Of a stretch of 64,000 bases of DNA, positions 1-10,365 are shown one piece after another. The first letter of the stretch is position 1, and the number at the start of each line of letters is the position of its first letter. Source of the stretch: Sphagnum magellanicum. Lineage: Eukaryota > Streptophyta > Sphagnopsida > Sphagnales > Sphagnaceae. Location of the stretch: positions 4,898,001 through 4,962,000 of the forward strand of contig CM038923.1 in the NCBI GenBank assembly GCA_021904315.1. Reading direction: 5' to 3'. The translations under genes and the position numbers were made by a program. The notes under the pieces were generated by a model. It was given only the letters and a program-made list of their open reading frames with translations. It was not told the origin of the DNA and did no database searches.

Positions 1-334
1 GTTTTGACAACTAACAATGTGTCTACTGATGTAAATAAACAAAATATTAAAATTTGATTTAGTGCATTGTGAATTAAGTTGTATAAGAATGTTTCTAGAT
101 TATTTGGATTGACTTCGAAAAGATGTTTTTGTAATGATAATGTAATTTGGACCTCCAACATTTTCCATGACATTCACTATGGGTGTAAACAATTCGCCTA
201 TACTTATAAAAACAATAAAAGATTTGCATCTCAAACATTTTAATCAAAATGAAAAGATCAATTTTGATTACTCATTGAATAATAGAGATCTTGTTAGAAA
301 TGAACTTATTACATGTGTGTGATATTATGAACAT

Positions 335-1017
335 ATGATGAACAATTTTTGCAAAATACTTAAAAACATAGATATTTTGTTTGGTCAAGTTGTGTATTAT
401 TTTTTCATTACAAAATTTCAATCTGGAGGACTACCTCATGACCATGGTTTAGTAGGGGTAAAGAATGCACTTCAATTTGGTATTTCATCAAATAGTGAGG
501 TCAAAATTTTTGTTGATACATATTTGACAACTGATCAAACCATTTTTCAAAAGGAAATTCATAATGCTCAAATCCACCAACATAAACAAACATGTAAAAA
601 GAAATGGCAACAAATTTGTCATTTCCTATATCTGAAACCATTAATGAAATATATAAATATATTGTTACCTTTGAACGAAGGAGAATGTACTTCAATCTTA
701 TTCTATAGGAACTTAGATTTTTAGCAAGCTTGTTGACATGAGGTTAGGTTTAGAAATTTCGTTTGATGAATTTCTTACATAATTACAAACAAATCAAATT
801 ATTTATTTATTTGCATTATGTTGTACATTACGTACATCGACATTTTAAAAAAAAACATAAACCATGGGACATACACACAAATATATTTAACATACATGTA
901 AGACCTTTATGGGAAGCAAATACAAATGCACAATTTATTTTAGATCCAAATGTTGTTGTTATTTATTGCATTGCTTATTTAACAAAAATAGATAAATTTG
1001 TTACATGTGAAATGTAA
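335..1017 (+). pseudogene. Helitron Rep (HUH nuclease) relic
   Basis: Two open stretches (335-724 and 763-1,017) in different frames match consecutive parts of the Helitron Rep domain. The first contains the paired-histidine motif, LPHDHGL at about 431-451, as in the family's LPHxH block, followed by a HQHKQTC segment resembling the conserved histidine/cysteine block. The second contains LWEANTNAQFILDP and then IYCIAYLTK, in which two tyrosines four residues apart (codons at 964 and 976) precede a lysine, as in the Rep catalytic site that cuts and joins DNA strands in rolling-circle transposition. The frame change between them and stops further on mark this as a relic. Confidence 0.75.
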
Positions 1018-1780
1018 TATAATTAGATAAATAAAAATTTGAACAAATTGAAGCATTTGAATGAAGAAAAAAAATAGGAATCGCATTTTTGAATGCACTA
1101 AAAATGCCTATTCAATAAGCAATACACATACCATTATCAATTCCACTTTATCATTCAATAAAATCATTTCAATTTATTAATACATGTGAAGAACTTAATA
1201 GAGGTTTTTTGTTGTTACAAAAAAAAATATTGTAAAATTTACCACCAATTTCAACAAATATTCATTGTCAATCTTTAATTGCAAAATATAAAAAACAATT
1301 ATTGTGTTGGAATCTTTGTGCCTTGTTGAATTTGTATGAAGTATGATACCAAAAAATGCAAATGTTATAAAAAAAACAAAATTATATGTTGGGTTTTTTT
1401 TAATGTTTAGAAAGATCTGAAATCCATTATAGAAAATTACTATTATTATTGAAACCTTTTCATGAATTAGAAACTAATTTGGAAAAACTTCATACTTTTT
1501 TGAGGGATGCACATTTAAGTGAAAAAGTAATATTGAAAATTTAAAGAAAAATCTTTATAAAATTTAAAATATGATGATGAATGGGATAATTTATAATCAA
1601 AATTAAAACAATATAAAAAATTGCATGAAACTAATGGATGGGAAAAATTTATTCAATATGAAATAATTGTTGATGTAAGTAATCCATGTAAAAATTCTCT
1701 TGTTACTAATGTTAATGATGTTGAAAAATACGACTTAGGGTTTGAAAACCATGTATTAACTAGAATAAATATATGAAAAT

Positions 1781-3232
1781 TTGAAAAACATTTATAATGT
1801 ATTTGAACAACATGACGGGCACATTCCATATGAACAATTTTATGTACAAATGAAAAAACTAAATGAAGAACAAAGAAGTTTATTATTGATGATATATTTA
1901 TTAAAAAAAAAAAGACCCATCAAAACCTTTACATTTTTTTTAACAAGAGGTGTAGGGACAAGAAAAACATTCACAATAATGTGCATTATACAAAGTATGT
2001 TACAACATTACATAAAAGAAATGATGGATGTTCACCCTTTAAAGCCAAAAGTTATGAAATAATTAGCATATACATGAAAAGTTGCTTGCAATATTAATGG
2101 CATAACAATACATTTAGCACTTGGAATCCCAATAAATAGAAAATATAGTGAACTTAATGTACTAAATGATGGAAAATGAAACATTTTAATTAAATGTTAT
2201 GATCAATTATGATTAGTTGTAATAGATGAAATATCCTTAATTGATAATAGAATGTTAACATTCATTCATCTTAAATTACGTGTTATAAAATAAGTTCATA
2301 CATAATTTATGAGTGGTTTTGATATTATAATGACAAGTGATTTTTCTCAATCTCCTCTAGTTTGAGATTCATGGATTTTCAAATCTAATGTCAATGTATT
2401 TAATGTATTCACAACAAATTTTTGGTGCAAAAATGTAAAATTTTATGAATTGAAACAAGTTATGTGACAAAATGATTTTGAATTCATTAATATTTTGAAT
2501 AATTTCCAAACAACATTGTAAACTTTTAAAAATATTGAATTTATTAATAATTTATTTGTTTCAAAACACCACCAAGAGACAATATTTTACCATATTTGTT
2601 TTACATAGATGCTAAAAAAATTCAACACAATAAAAATACATTTGAAAAAAAAATGGTCAAATATTCACATCCTAAACACAAGACATTCATTTGGACACAT
2701 GTCCTTTTCATTTTAGATTACCAATCATACCAAACGAAACAATTGGATTGCATTTTGAATTATTGTTCAAAAAAATAAATGTGGAATTATGTGCAAGGAA
2801 TTATGTGACATTAGAATATGGCCTCGTAAATGGTGCATATGGGATTTTTGAAGATTATACAAAAGCATTTTCAAAATCATTCATATTGATAAACTTTCAA
2901 AACCCTCAAATTGGAAGTAAAACAAGAATAAAAAATTCAGAATATACAGAAAATTTCCTAGATTGAATAAAAATTGGACAACTATACAATGCAAAAATGT
3001 TGAAATACAAATAGGTAGCAATCCTACTCACATTATTATAACAATTCAATTCCCTATTCAATTAGTTGTACGTCACACTATACATCAAGCACAAGGGTTA
3101 ACTTTTGAATGCTTAATATTTTATCCATTTGGTGTAACAAAACATAGTTTCGCATACACACCAATATTTTGTATTCATTCAAAAGGATATTTATTTTTAC
3201 TTTGCCCATTTTCAGGTAGTTTTCTAACATAA
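1781..3232 (+). pseudogene. Helitron Pif1-like helicase relic
   Basis: Superfamily-1 helicase motifs can be followed across several frames. A Walker A-like loop GVGTRKT lies at about 1,949-1,969; the family has GVGTGKT, so the last loop glycine is replaced by arginine here. A Walker B-like VVIDEIS lies near 2,217-2,237, then IMTSDFSQ near 2,328-2,351, a PYLFYIDAKKI segment near 2,589, and near the end TIHQAQGLTFE (about 3,078-3,110), the motif that precedes the final helicase block. In intact elements this domain unwinds DNA during transposition. Multiple stops and frame changes show that it is dead. Confidence 0.75.
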
Positions 3233-3544
3233 ATCCTGTTATTGAAGAAGAAATGTTTGATTTAAAAACAACAACACAATACAAATTAAACTTTCCTAAA
3301 TTAAGATTATATTGAAAATAATTTGTACTTATACAATCTTTAAATAGTCATTTGCTACATTTGCATTTTTGAGATATTTTTATGGAACTTATTTACATCA
3401 AATATTTTTTTAAAATGAAAAAAATACAAAATATTTTTTTGTATAAAGAAATTCACAATGCGATATCCAACAAATTTAATATTTTATCTTGTTATAATGA
3501 ACATGGCATAATGATATTTTATGATGAAAAAGTTGTTTACTAGA

Positions 3545-3840
3545 TACAATTTCAATAACAAATATACGTGCATAATTTATTATTGCAACTTTTAATAAAA
3601 ATACACAAGACATTGTGCATATAATTGCAATTTACAAACCACCCAAAATGCAAATATCTTATTTGATTTCTATTTTGGAAACTACATTTAAAAAAATACC
3701 AATTTAAAAATTGTCCAACTATAATAGTTGGAGATTTTAACATAGACATGTTAACAAAACCATGCCAATCAATTATATTACAAAATTTCACGAACAATAT
3801 AAGCTTATTGGATAGACCACAAACTTGTATATTTCACATT
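3545..3840 (+). pseudogene. Endonuclease-like (EEP fold) relic at the Helitron 3' side
   Basis: Fragments read as AIYKPPKMQISYL (about 3,620-3,665) and, in another frame, IIVGDFNIDM (about 3,722-3,751). The GDFN core is the hallmark of the endonuclease/exonuclease/phosphatase fold found in non-LTR retrotransposons and at the C terminus of Helentrons. Its position directly after the helicase relic on the same strand favours a Helentron domain over an independent LINE, but a separately inserted LINE fragment is not excluded. No reverse transcriptase follows it. Confidence 0.6.
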
Positions 3841-4139
3841 TAAATTATCGAACTATGTTGCAAAATTCAATATTTCAAATAATATAATATAAATTTCCCA
3901 ACCCATACAATCATATAAACATTCATTTATTCATGAAATATATCATTCATCATGTCTATATATTGTATGTATATATCTATATTTGAACATATTACATTTG
4001 TAATCTAACACATTGAATGAAATCTAATATAATATTTAAAGTAAAAACCATGTTATATCTAGTTATTTATGTATATTTATGTTTATGTATCCACGCAACT
4101 AATGCATTTATAAATATATGAATACCTATAATGCATCCA

Positions 4140-4435
4140 TCCATGTCTTTTTTTTTCCTTTTGGGGAGAGTCAGGGTTGTTGTTTTTTTTGGTTGTTCCC
4201 AATGTGTTCACATCAAACTCCTAATGGGTTCCCAATATGTTCCTCAAGTTCTCAATGTGTTCCTCAACATGTTTCCATTAGCACCTCACTTTGTCCCAAA
4301 TGTTTTGCCCTAAATTTTACTCTTGTAAGCTATATAAGTAGCACAAAGGAGGAGAATTTAATATACAAAATTTGAGACTATCCAAAGCTTGATTATTATT
4401 ATTATTATTATTATTTTGTGATTGGCCAATAAAAA
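4140..4435 (+). repeat. Dispersed repeat, GTTCCCAA family, copy 1
   Basis: A block rich in short units of the form GTTCCCAATGTGTTC is followed by TTTTGCCCTAAATTTTACT and an (ATT)n run at 4,390-4,413. The same order, short units then a TTGCCCAAA-like stretch then a TATTATTATTTTGGGGGATTGCC-like stretch, recurs at 6,490-6,690 on the same strand and at 45,985-46,205 on the opposite strand. This is probably a non-autonomous mobile element, but no termini were identified. Confidence 0.55.
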
Positions 4436-4659
4436 ATGCCAATCACAAATATTAAAAATATTGAACTTTGGGGGTCCTTACAACTAATTCTACAAGTCAC
4501 ATTATTCTTTGGATTTATCAATAGTTTATGGTTTCAAGTGGTCAATATTACATATAGTTCAAAAACTATTGCTCAATTTTTAAAAATTTCAGTGCATTTT
4601 CAAAAAAAAAAACATGAAATGGCACACATTAACGTGCCTTTTGATGTCTATTTTATATA

Positions 4660-5118
4660 GTAAAATTGAGATTGACATAAATAATGATGAATTATTGAAA
4701 ACCATATGAAAACATATGACGGAATTAAAATGGGGGGAAAGGGAGTTTATTATTAAATTAATAAAACCTCCATCTCTTCTACCATTATTCTTACCCTCTT
4801 TCTCACAATTTCAAAGTGAAGCTTCGATTAAAAATTTAAATAGTGGTAAAAAATAAATAAATTAATGCAGTTCTGTTTCTTCAAAAAGAAAAGAAATTCT
4901 GATCCTGGTTCTGGTTCCAGTTCTGAAAATCAATCCAAGTAACCTGGGACTGGAAACAACAATTAACTGCCGGTTAACCTCTGATTAGCCCTTGGTTTTA
5001 GTCCTTTTTTTAAAAATAAATAAATAAATAAATAAATATGAGCTCCCATTCCACACACATAAATGGAACTGGGATCCAGTTCTTCGAAAAATAAAATAAA
5101 ATAAAATAAAATAAAATA
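4660..5118 (+). repeat. Dispersed repeat with inverted copy at 52,440-52,930; microsatellites inside
   Basis: Several segments are found reversed at 52,440-52,930. They include the AACTGGGATCCAGTTCTTCG stretch near 5,069 (reversed counterpart near 52,540), and the AATAAAACCTCCATCTC...TCTTACC and CAAAGTGAAGC stretches near 4,762-4,822 (counterparts near 52,850-52,910). Within it are (AAAT)n at 5,013-5,037 and (AAAAT)n at 5,085-5,118. No coding potential was seen. Confidence 0.55.
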
Positions 5119-6050
5119 TTTCTTCTTTAAGGGTTTTGAAATAAACAAAATTGGGTTTCAAAATTCTGAATTTTTTTCAAAAGATCCAAAAATAAGAAGT
5201 TCACACTTAAGGAACCCTTAATGAACTGGAAGAACCACACTTAGGAATTACATATGATAAAGGACGTTGTGAAGAATCATTTCATCCATCTGTCCTGTCA
5301 TCCATCCGTCTCATCATGGTGTGTTTATTTTGACAGGGTGGAGAAAGAGTGGAATACAGATGTGGCACGACGGAGAATAATATATATTAGTGTTATAAAT
5401 TTTTATTTTTATTTTGGGGTTTTTGGACTTAGGTACACTCATCCTGTCTCTTTCTCAACAACTGAAAGCGTCAGGTTGGGTTTTGTTTTTTTTTTTTTGA
5501 AATTTCATTTAGAATTTTGGAAATTTTCAATGCTTTTTACATGCCATAATTTTTTATTATAGTTCAATGGATGCCAAAACGAGCAGCCATTAAGCACATT
5601 TTTATTAGATATTGGCAATTTCAAGGCTTGCATTTGCCATAATAATAATGGCAATGGATGTCAGTTGCCATTTTAGCACACAAACTTAATAGATATATTG
5701 GTAATTGCAATGAACAGGGAGGGGGTCTGGATACTGGAACTTATCAACATACAAAAACAAAGAAATAATTTTCAACAAATTGATACCTACTAAATAAGTA
5801 ACTTACTACTTACAAGTTGAACAACGTTGGTGTATATTTGCCGTCTCTGGTCTATTCCCATGGTCAGCTGTGTGTTGCTATCTCACGGGTCACAAGCAGT
5901 GCAAACATCAAGATTTTCAGGGCCAGGGTCCCAATGGATACTTGTGGAATGTTGTATATAAAAAGGTTTTGGAAATGTAGTTTGTAATTGTAATTTTGTA
6001 ATATGTACCATCAAATATACACAAACACCTGTGCATTAGGCATGGGGTTC
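5119..6050. other. Intergenic, nothing recognised
   Basis: AT-rich sequence with short open frames only. One of 102 codons (5,254-5,562) has low-complexity, phenylalanine-rich composition and no recognised motif. No gene, RNA or repeat family is supported here. Confidence 0.5.
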
Positions 6051-6054
6051 AAAC

Positions 6055-6480
6055 TAGTCATTATTATATTAGTTATTCTTTTGTTCATCATTGGTTATAA
6101 TGGGTGTTGTAACTTGTAATTAGGTAGTGATTAAAGTTGTATGAAAGTTATCATAGTTCAACAAGGGGTGTGTCACACACATTGTGGCCTTGCCATTCAC
6201 ATTAAAAAGTATCTTAAGGCAAAAGAAAAATTTATGGAAACTCAAATATTTCACCATGCCAAAAATATAATCTTAAAAAAAAATCCTCTAAAAGAAACCA
6301 AAATCCTTCAAGATATTATAACACTCTATAATTAATCTCAAGTGAAAACTCAAGCCAGAATATCATCTTTCAAAAATCCTCATATAAAAATAGACATGTT
6401 ATTTATTATTACCTAGGGGCCAAAGTCCCTTAAGCTACTATACTCTATAATGAATCTAAACACAATATCCTTGCCTACCA
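6055..6480 (+). repeat. Composite dispersed repeat with inverted copies at 47,335-47,450 and 53,675-53,995
   Basis: Two adjacent blocks each have a reversed copy far to the right. The first (about 6,060-6,175) contains GGGTGTTGTAACTTGTAATTAGG and ATGAAAGTTATC and matches 47,335-47,450 reversed. The second (about 6,160-6,480) contains CTTAAGGCAAAAGAA, CCTAGGGGCCAAAGTCCCTTAAGC and ACACAATATCCTTGCCT and matches 53,675-53,995 reversed over about 320 bases. They look like decayed mobile-element pieces. No terminal repeats or coding frames were found. Confidence 0.6.
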
Positions 6481-6489
6481 ACCGAGTAG

Positions 6490-6690
6490 GTATGCATCTC
6501 TCACAGGTTCCCACTGATGTTCTCAACATGTTCCCAATTTTGCAAACGGTTCTCCAAGATGTTCCCAATAGTACCATGGTTTATCCCACAATTTTTGCCC
6601 AAAGTTTTTACTTTCATAACTTATGAAGGGGTGCCCAAGGGAAGTACCTCTCTATATTATTATTTTGGGGGATTGCCTTTGAATTTCAAA
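6490..6690 (+). repeat. Dispersed repeat, GTTCCCAA family, copy 2
   Basis: Contains CAGGTTCCCACTGATGTTCTC, ACATGTTCCCAATTTTGC and CCCACAATTTTTGCCCAAAG, then ATTATTATTTTGGGGGATTGCC. It parallels 4,140-4,435 and the reversed block at 45,985-46,205. The 6,690-6,950 stretch after it holds a GA-rich run and nothing recognisable. Confidence 0.55.
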
Positions 6691-7039
6691 GTATAAAAGC
6701 ACTTCAACTTATAATATCTTTAATTGTGGAGTCTCACTCTTTGAGAGAGAGACAAAGAAAGAAAACAAGTAAGTTACTTACTCACTTTCTTTCTACTCTC
6801 TTTATGGTATGCTCTTCCTTTAATAAATAGTTTAAGTTTTTTTGGTTTTAACTTATTTTCAAGTATGATTAGTAGCCTAAACCTGGCAACTTGTTCTAAA
6901 CTTGGGAGATTTGATTTTAATTTTTTTTTGGGGTGATTGATCAATGAATGAGATCCGACACATAAGAAAAAACCATTGATACACCCATAACAATTTAATA
7001 GAACCTACAGCAATATTAACATCTAATATACCACCATTG

Positions 7040-8130
7040 GTACCCATTGCTCATGGGTGAGGAACAGTTTAAGAGCACTTTGCCATTTCATTCCTTATAT
7101 ATTTGGACACAGAAAATGCCTTGGCCAGAGCAGATCATGGAGGGAGGAGAGCACGTAGTTGAAAAGTAATAAGATGCTTGGAGGGCAAGAAAATGAGCGC
7201 ATCTAGACTTTTTTTTTTCTACAATGTTTTGGTTATGTATTCAGAGATTTTAGTGTCAAATATTGTAATTAGAGTGCAGGAGAGATTGTGTGTGGGAAGC
7301 ATGCCCAGCGCTGCTGCTCAGTCTCTGTGACCTTGCAAAAGAAATTTCTCACATCCAAGTTTAGTTATTTACTTTTTTTTTTTTTCCCAACCCCACCCAT
7401 AAAACTCAAACTCCCAAATAGGCGGGACACTACCGAGTAACAGCAAAATGGAGCACATTTATAACATTTTTCTCTAGAACGTGAAGGGCTCTCCTGGGCC
7501 TTTCCTGGACGTCAGCAAGCTGCGCAAATATGTACGAGCAAATCATCTTCCTGAGGCAAGCCGGCGTGTCTCAACTTTTCTTCATCATTTGAATTTTAAT
7601 CTGAAGGGTTACATACTGAACACCGCTGGGAATGCTCTTAGGCTTTAGACACATGAAGGAAAGAAAGAAGAAAAGTGTCACCATCAATCAACGATCCAAT
7701 GAGAGGACGAATGAGACACTTGTGAGAATTGATCATGATGATGGCTTGAATTTGTTTGATTTTCGAGAAGAAATGAGACTTTTAGGTGGAATTAGTGGCT
7801 TTGAGAAGTGTGCACAGGAGCTTGTTTCCCACGCCATCCATCACATGGAAAGTTCGCCCGAAGGTCTACACAGAAATCACAACTACATAAATTTGCTGCC
7901 GTGGTGTGCAATGGAGTGCTAGAAGACACCAGACGTCACACAGTAGAAGAAGAAGAAGAAGAAGGAAAAGGTAGTAGAAGAAGAAGGAAAGAGAGGGAGA
8001 GGCAGACAGACAGGCAGAAGAAAGGCCACCTATCACGATTTCATTTTTTGTTCTTTCTTTTTCTTCCTCCTTGGAAATCCTAAGGAACCCTAAGGATTAG
8101 GGTTTACAATCAACATTGGACTTGGACGAA
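7040..8130 (+). promoter_or_regulatory. Upstream region and leader of reductase gene A, with paired telo-box motifs
   Basis: The 5' side of gene A is shared with gene B in the other arm. Just before the coding start there is a (GAA)n-rich purine tract (about 7,944-8,000) and then two telo-box-type motifs facing each other, AACCCTAA (8,087-8,094) and TTAGGGTTT (8,097-8,105). Telo-boxes are known elements near plant transcription starts. No TATA box was assigned with confidence, and the transcription start is unknown. Confidence 0.45.
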
Positions 8131-10365
8131 ATGGTTGTTGGCAAGACGGTTTGTGTGACTGGTGCTTCCGGCTTCATCGCCTCTTGGCTTGTGAAGCTGC
8201 TTTTGCAGCGTGGTTATAATGTCCGAGGGACGATTCGTAACCTAGGTACGCAGTTAGTTTTTGGCATGGCCAAGAAGCAAATAAATCTTCCAGAATATTG
8301 TTCATTGTAATCTGGTTTGTCATCTTTGCTTCCATGAACATTTCAGTGTTTTTTTGTTTTGTTTTTAGGGTTTCGTTCCTCATCATGCAGAAAGTTGTAG
8401 CATGTGCGATGATGATTGCATTCTGCCATCATAAATTTCGTTTTTATGCATGTGCTTGGATTGAATTTATGTGGATTTTGTTTTCAAGTTTTTTTTTTTT
8501 TTTCATGCTCATTGCAATGTTACTGGGCATTTCAAACCTCAATTTCGTCTTCACTGGGTATTTAAGTTTAGGTCGATACAACATTGAACATCATGATGAT
8601 GCAAAAGCTCTTCAGCATTGTGCTGCTTGACATCATGGATCGTATGGGCATTATGTAGACCTTGGTTCAAAATATGCTGCAGATGAAGTGGGGGATGAAA
8701 TCCATGAAAGTGACTGCACCCAAGCCCACCAAGGAAGAGTTTCACAGTGTTGGAGCCTGTGAGCCTTCACTATTTGAAAGAATTTCTCTTGTCATGAGGA
8801 CTAGAAAGTTATGTTGCAATGGATGGGGGTGTGGCAGAGAAAGCGAAGTTTCTGCTGCAGTTACCAGGTGCCAGTGACCGCCTGAAGCTGTTTTCTGCTG
8901 ACCTTTTGGAACCTGGAAGCTTCGATGAAGCTGTGGCTGGCTGTGATGGAGTATTCCATGTCGCATCTCCAATCATCGTACAGGCAATTACAGATCCCCA
9001 GGTTTGATTCTCCCTGTTCAACCTATTTGGTTGCTACTTTTTCCAAGATGCAAAATTTATCACAAGTCTTGATTGTTTAGTGTTCAAAAACCATTTACTA
9101 TCTGTTTATTGAGGGAAAGGAAAACCAATAAGCTTTCAACTATCACATGTGGAATTGAGAAAGGAAAGGCAATTGTCCCTTGGTTTGTTCTTTAATAGCT
9201 CAGAGGATTGTCTATGTGGCAGGCACAATTCATTGAACCGGCGGTGAATGGAACTCTGAATGTGCTAGCTTCCTGTGCAAAAGCACACACACGGAGGGTG
9301 GTCTTGACATCAAGTGTAGCAGCTATCAACCACACTTCTAAATGCACTCCTGATGTTGTTCTGGATGAGAGTTTCTGGAGTGAAGAAGACTATTGTCGGG
9401 AAAGGAAGGTCTGTTGGATCTACTGATCTCTATTTTCTATTACTGGGTTTTTCCTATGTGTCTTAGCTTTGCTTTTCACTTTTTCTTGCAAAGTTTAGAA
9501 TTTAGCGGATTTTGGAAGATTTATTAGATAGCATGTGGGTGGTGCAGGATTGGTATGCGTTGTCAAAGACACTTGCAGAAAAGGCAGCATGGGATTTTGT
9601 GAAAGAGAAAGGTTTGGACATGGTGGTCATCAACCCCGATGGGGTTTTTGGTCCTACTTTACAAGCTTCAGAACTCGGAACTAATATATATATTTTGGGA
9701 ATACTAAATGGTGAGTATCTCCAAAACCTCATAGCCTGAAATATTTGGCTCGTCATATAATGTGCATGAGTTAGAATAAAGCCTTTGGACTCCTTGGGAA
9801 CTTTGCCAACATGTTTGATATTGTTTTGGCATTTGCAGGGACAATCAAAGGATATCCAAACATTGCTTTTGGGATTACGAGGGTCACAGATGTGGCAATG
9901 GCTCATATATTGGCATATGAGTCAGAGCATGCAACAGGCCGGTACATTTGTTCTGGGCCTGTACATCCGTTGGCTGATGTGGTCTCACTTTTGAGAAAGC
10001 TGTATCCAATGTATGACATTTCTGATAAGTAAGTTACAAGCCTCTCTCCCTTCACTTTCTCTCCAGTTTGCATTATCAACTCCAAGAAATGGGTGTTATT
10101 CACATCGTAGGGGGATATGTTCCCCACCCATGCCTTTCCTTGGGAGCAGCTTTCTTGATGTCTGGTTCTTTCAGCTTGCCAAGTTGATAGAAAGTGGTGG
10201 TTGAATTGGTGGGTTTCCAGGGTTGTTGACGAAACTGCCCCTACGATTCCACCACACAATGTGTCATCCCAAAAGTTGAGGGATCTTGGACTGCGCTTGC
10301 AACCCACTGAATATGTCATTCATGAAACTGTAACAAACTTTAAGCAGTGGGGGCTGTTGGACTAA
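8131..10365 (+). CDS. NADPH-dependent CCR-like / phenylacetaldehyde-reductase-like dehydrogenase, gene A
   Basis: Six exons, 8,131-8,245, 8,838-9,001, 9,223-9,408, 9,548-9,710, 9,839-10,028 and 10,221-10,365, join in frame to 320 residues, usual for the family. The extended SDR fold is shown by the nucleotide-binding [11 protein letters not shown] (residues 10-20), [11 protein letters not shown], the TSS serines (123-124) and the catalytic tyrosine and lysine in YALSK (158-162). CCR's NWYCYGK signature is replaced by DWYALSK, and YxLSKTLAE is typical of CCR-like and phenylacetaldehyde reductases. These cytosolic enzymes reduce aldehydes, acyl-CoAs or ketones with NADPH; the substrate here is unknown. 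The ATG at 8,131 was chosen because it fits [11 protein letters not shown] in all four copies. Exon 2 could start at 8,805 instead, but the 8,838 acceptor is the one that also works in genes C and D. Oddity: residue 186 is Asp in INPDGVFGP where gene B has Gly and C/D have Ser. Gene B in the opposite arm is the closest copy. Confidence 0.88.

Larger units (their letters stand above)
1..3850 (+). mobile_element. Helentron-type Helitron, decayed, 5' part outside the window
   Basis: Three protein blocks typical of an autonomous rolling-circle (Helitron) transposon occur in the expected order on one strand: a Rep nuclease (335-1,017), a Pif1-like helicase (1,781-3,232) and an endonuclease/exonuclease/phosphatase-like block (about 3,545-3,840). 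A terminal endonuclease after the helicase is the hallmark of the Helentron/Helitron2 branch, from established knowledge of these families. The reading frame is interrupted many times between the blocks, so the copy cannot make a full protein. The ends were not located; the 5' end is probably beyond base 1 and the 3' hairpin was not identified. The block is strongly AT-rich and has no host gene inside it. Confidence 0.8.

Noticed and set aside
7808-8083. 91-codon frame before gene A, with a partner at 36,972-37,325
   Set aside because: It starts without ATG, is mostly (GAA)n-encoded glutamate and arginine, and overlaps the leader and coding start in another frame.
8805-8837. Upstream acceptor for exon 2 of gene A (CTAG at 8,801-8,804), adding 11 codons
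   Set aside because: It is in frame in A and B, but the matching choice breaks the frame in C and D, whereas the TGGCAG acceptor 33 bases later works in all four and gives the usual family length.
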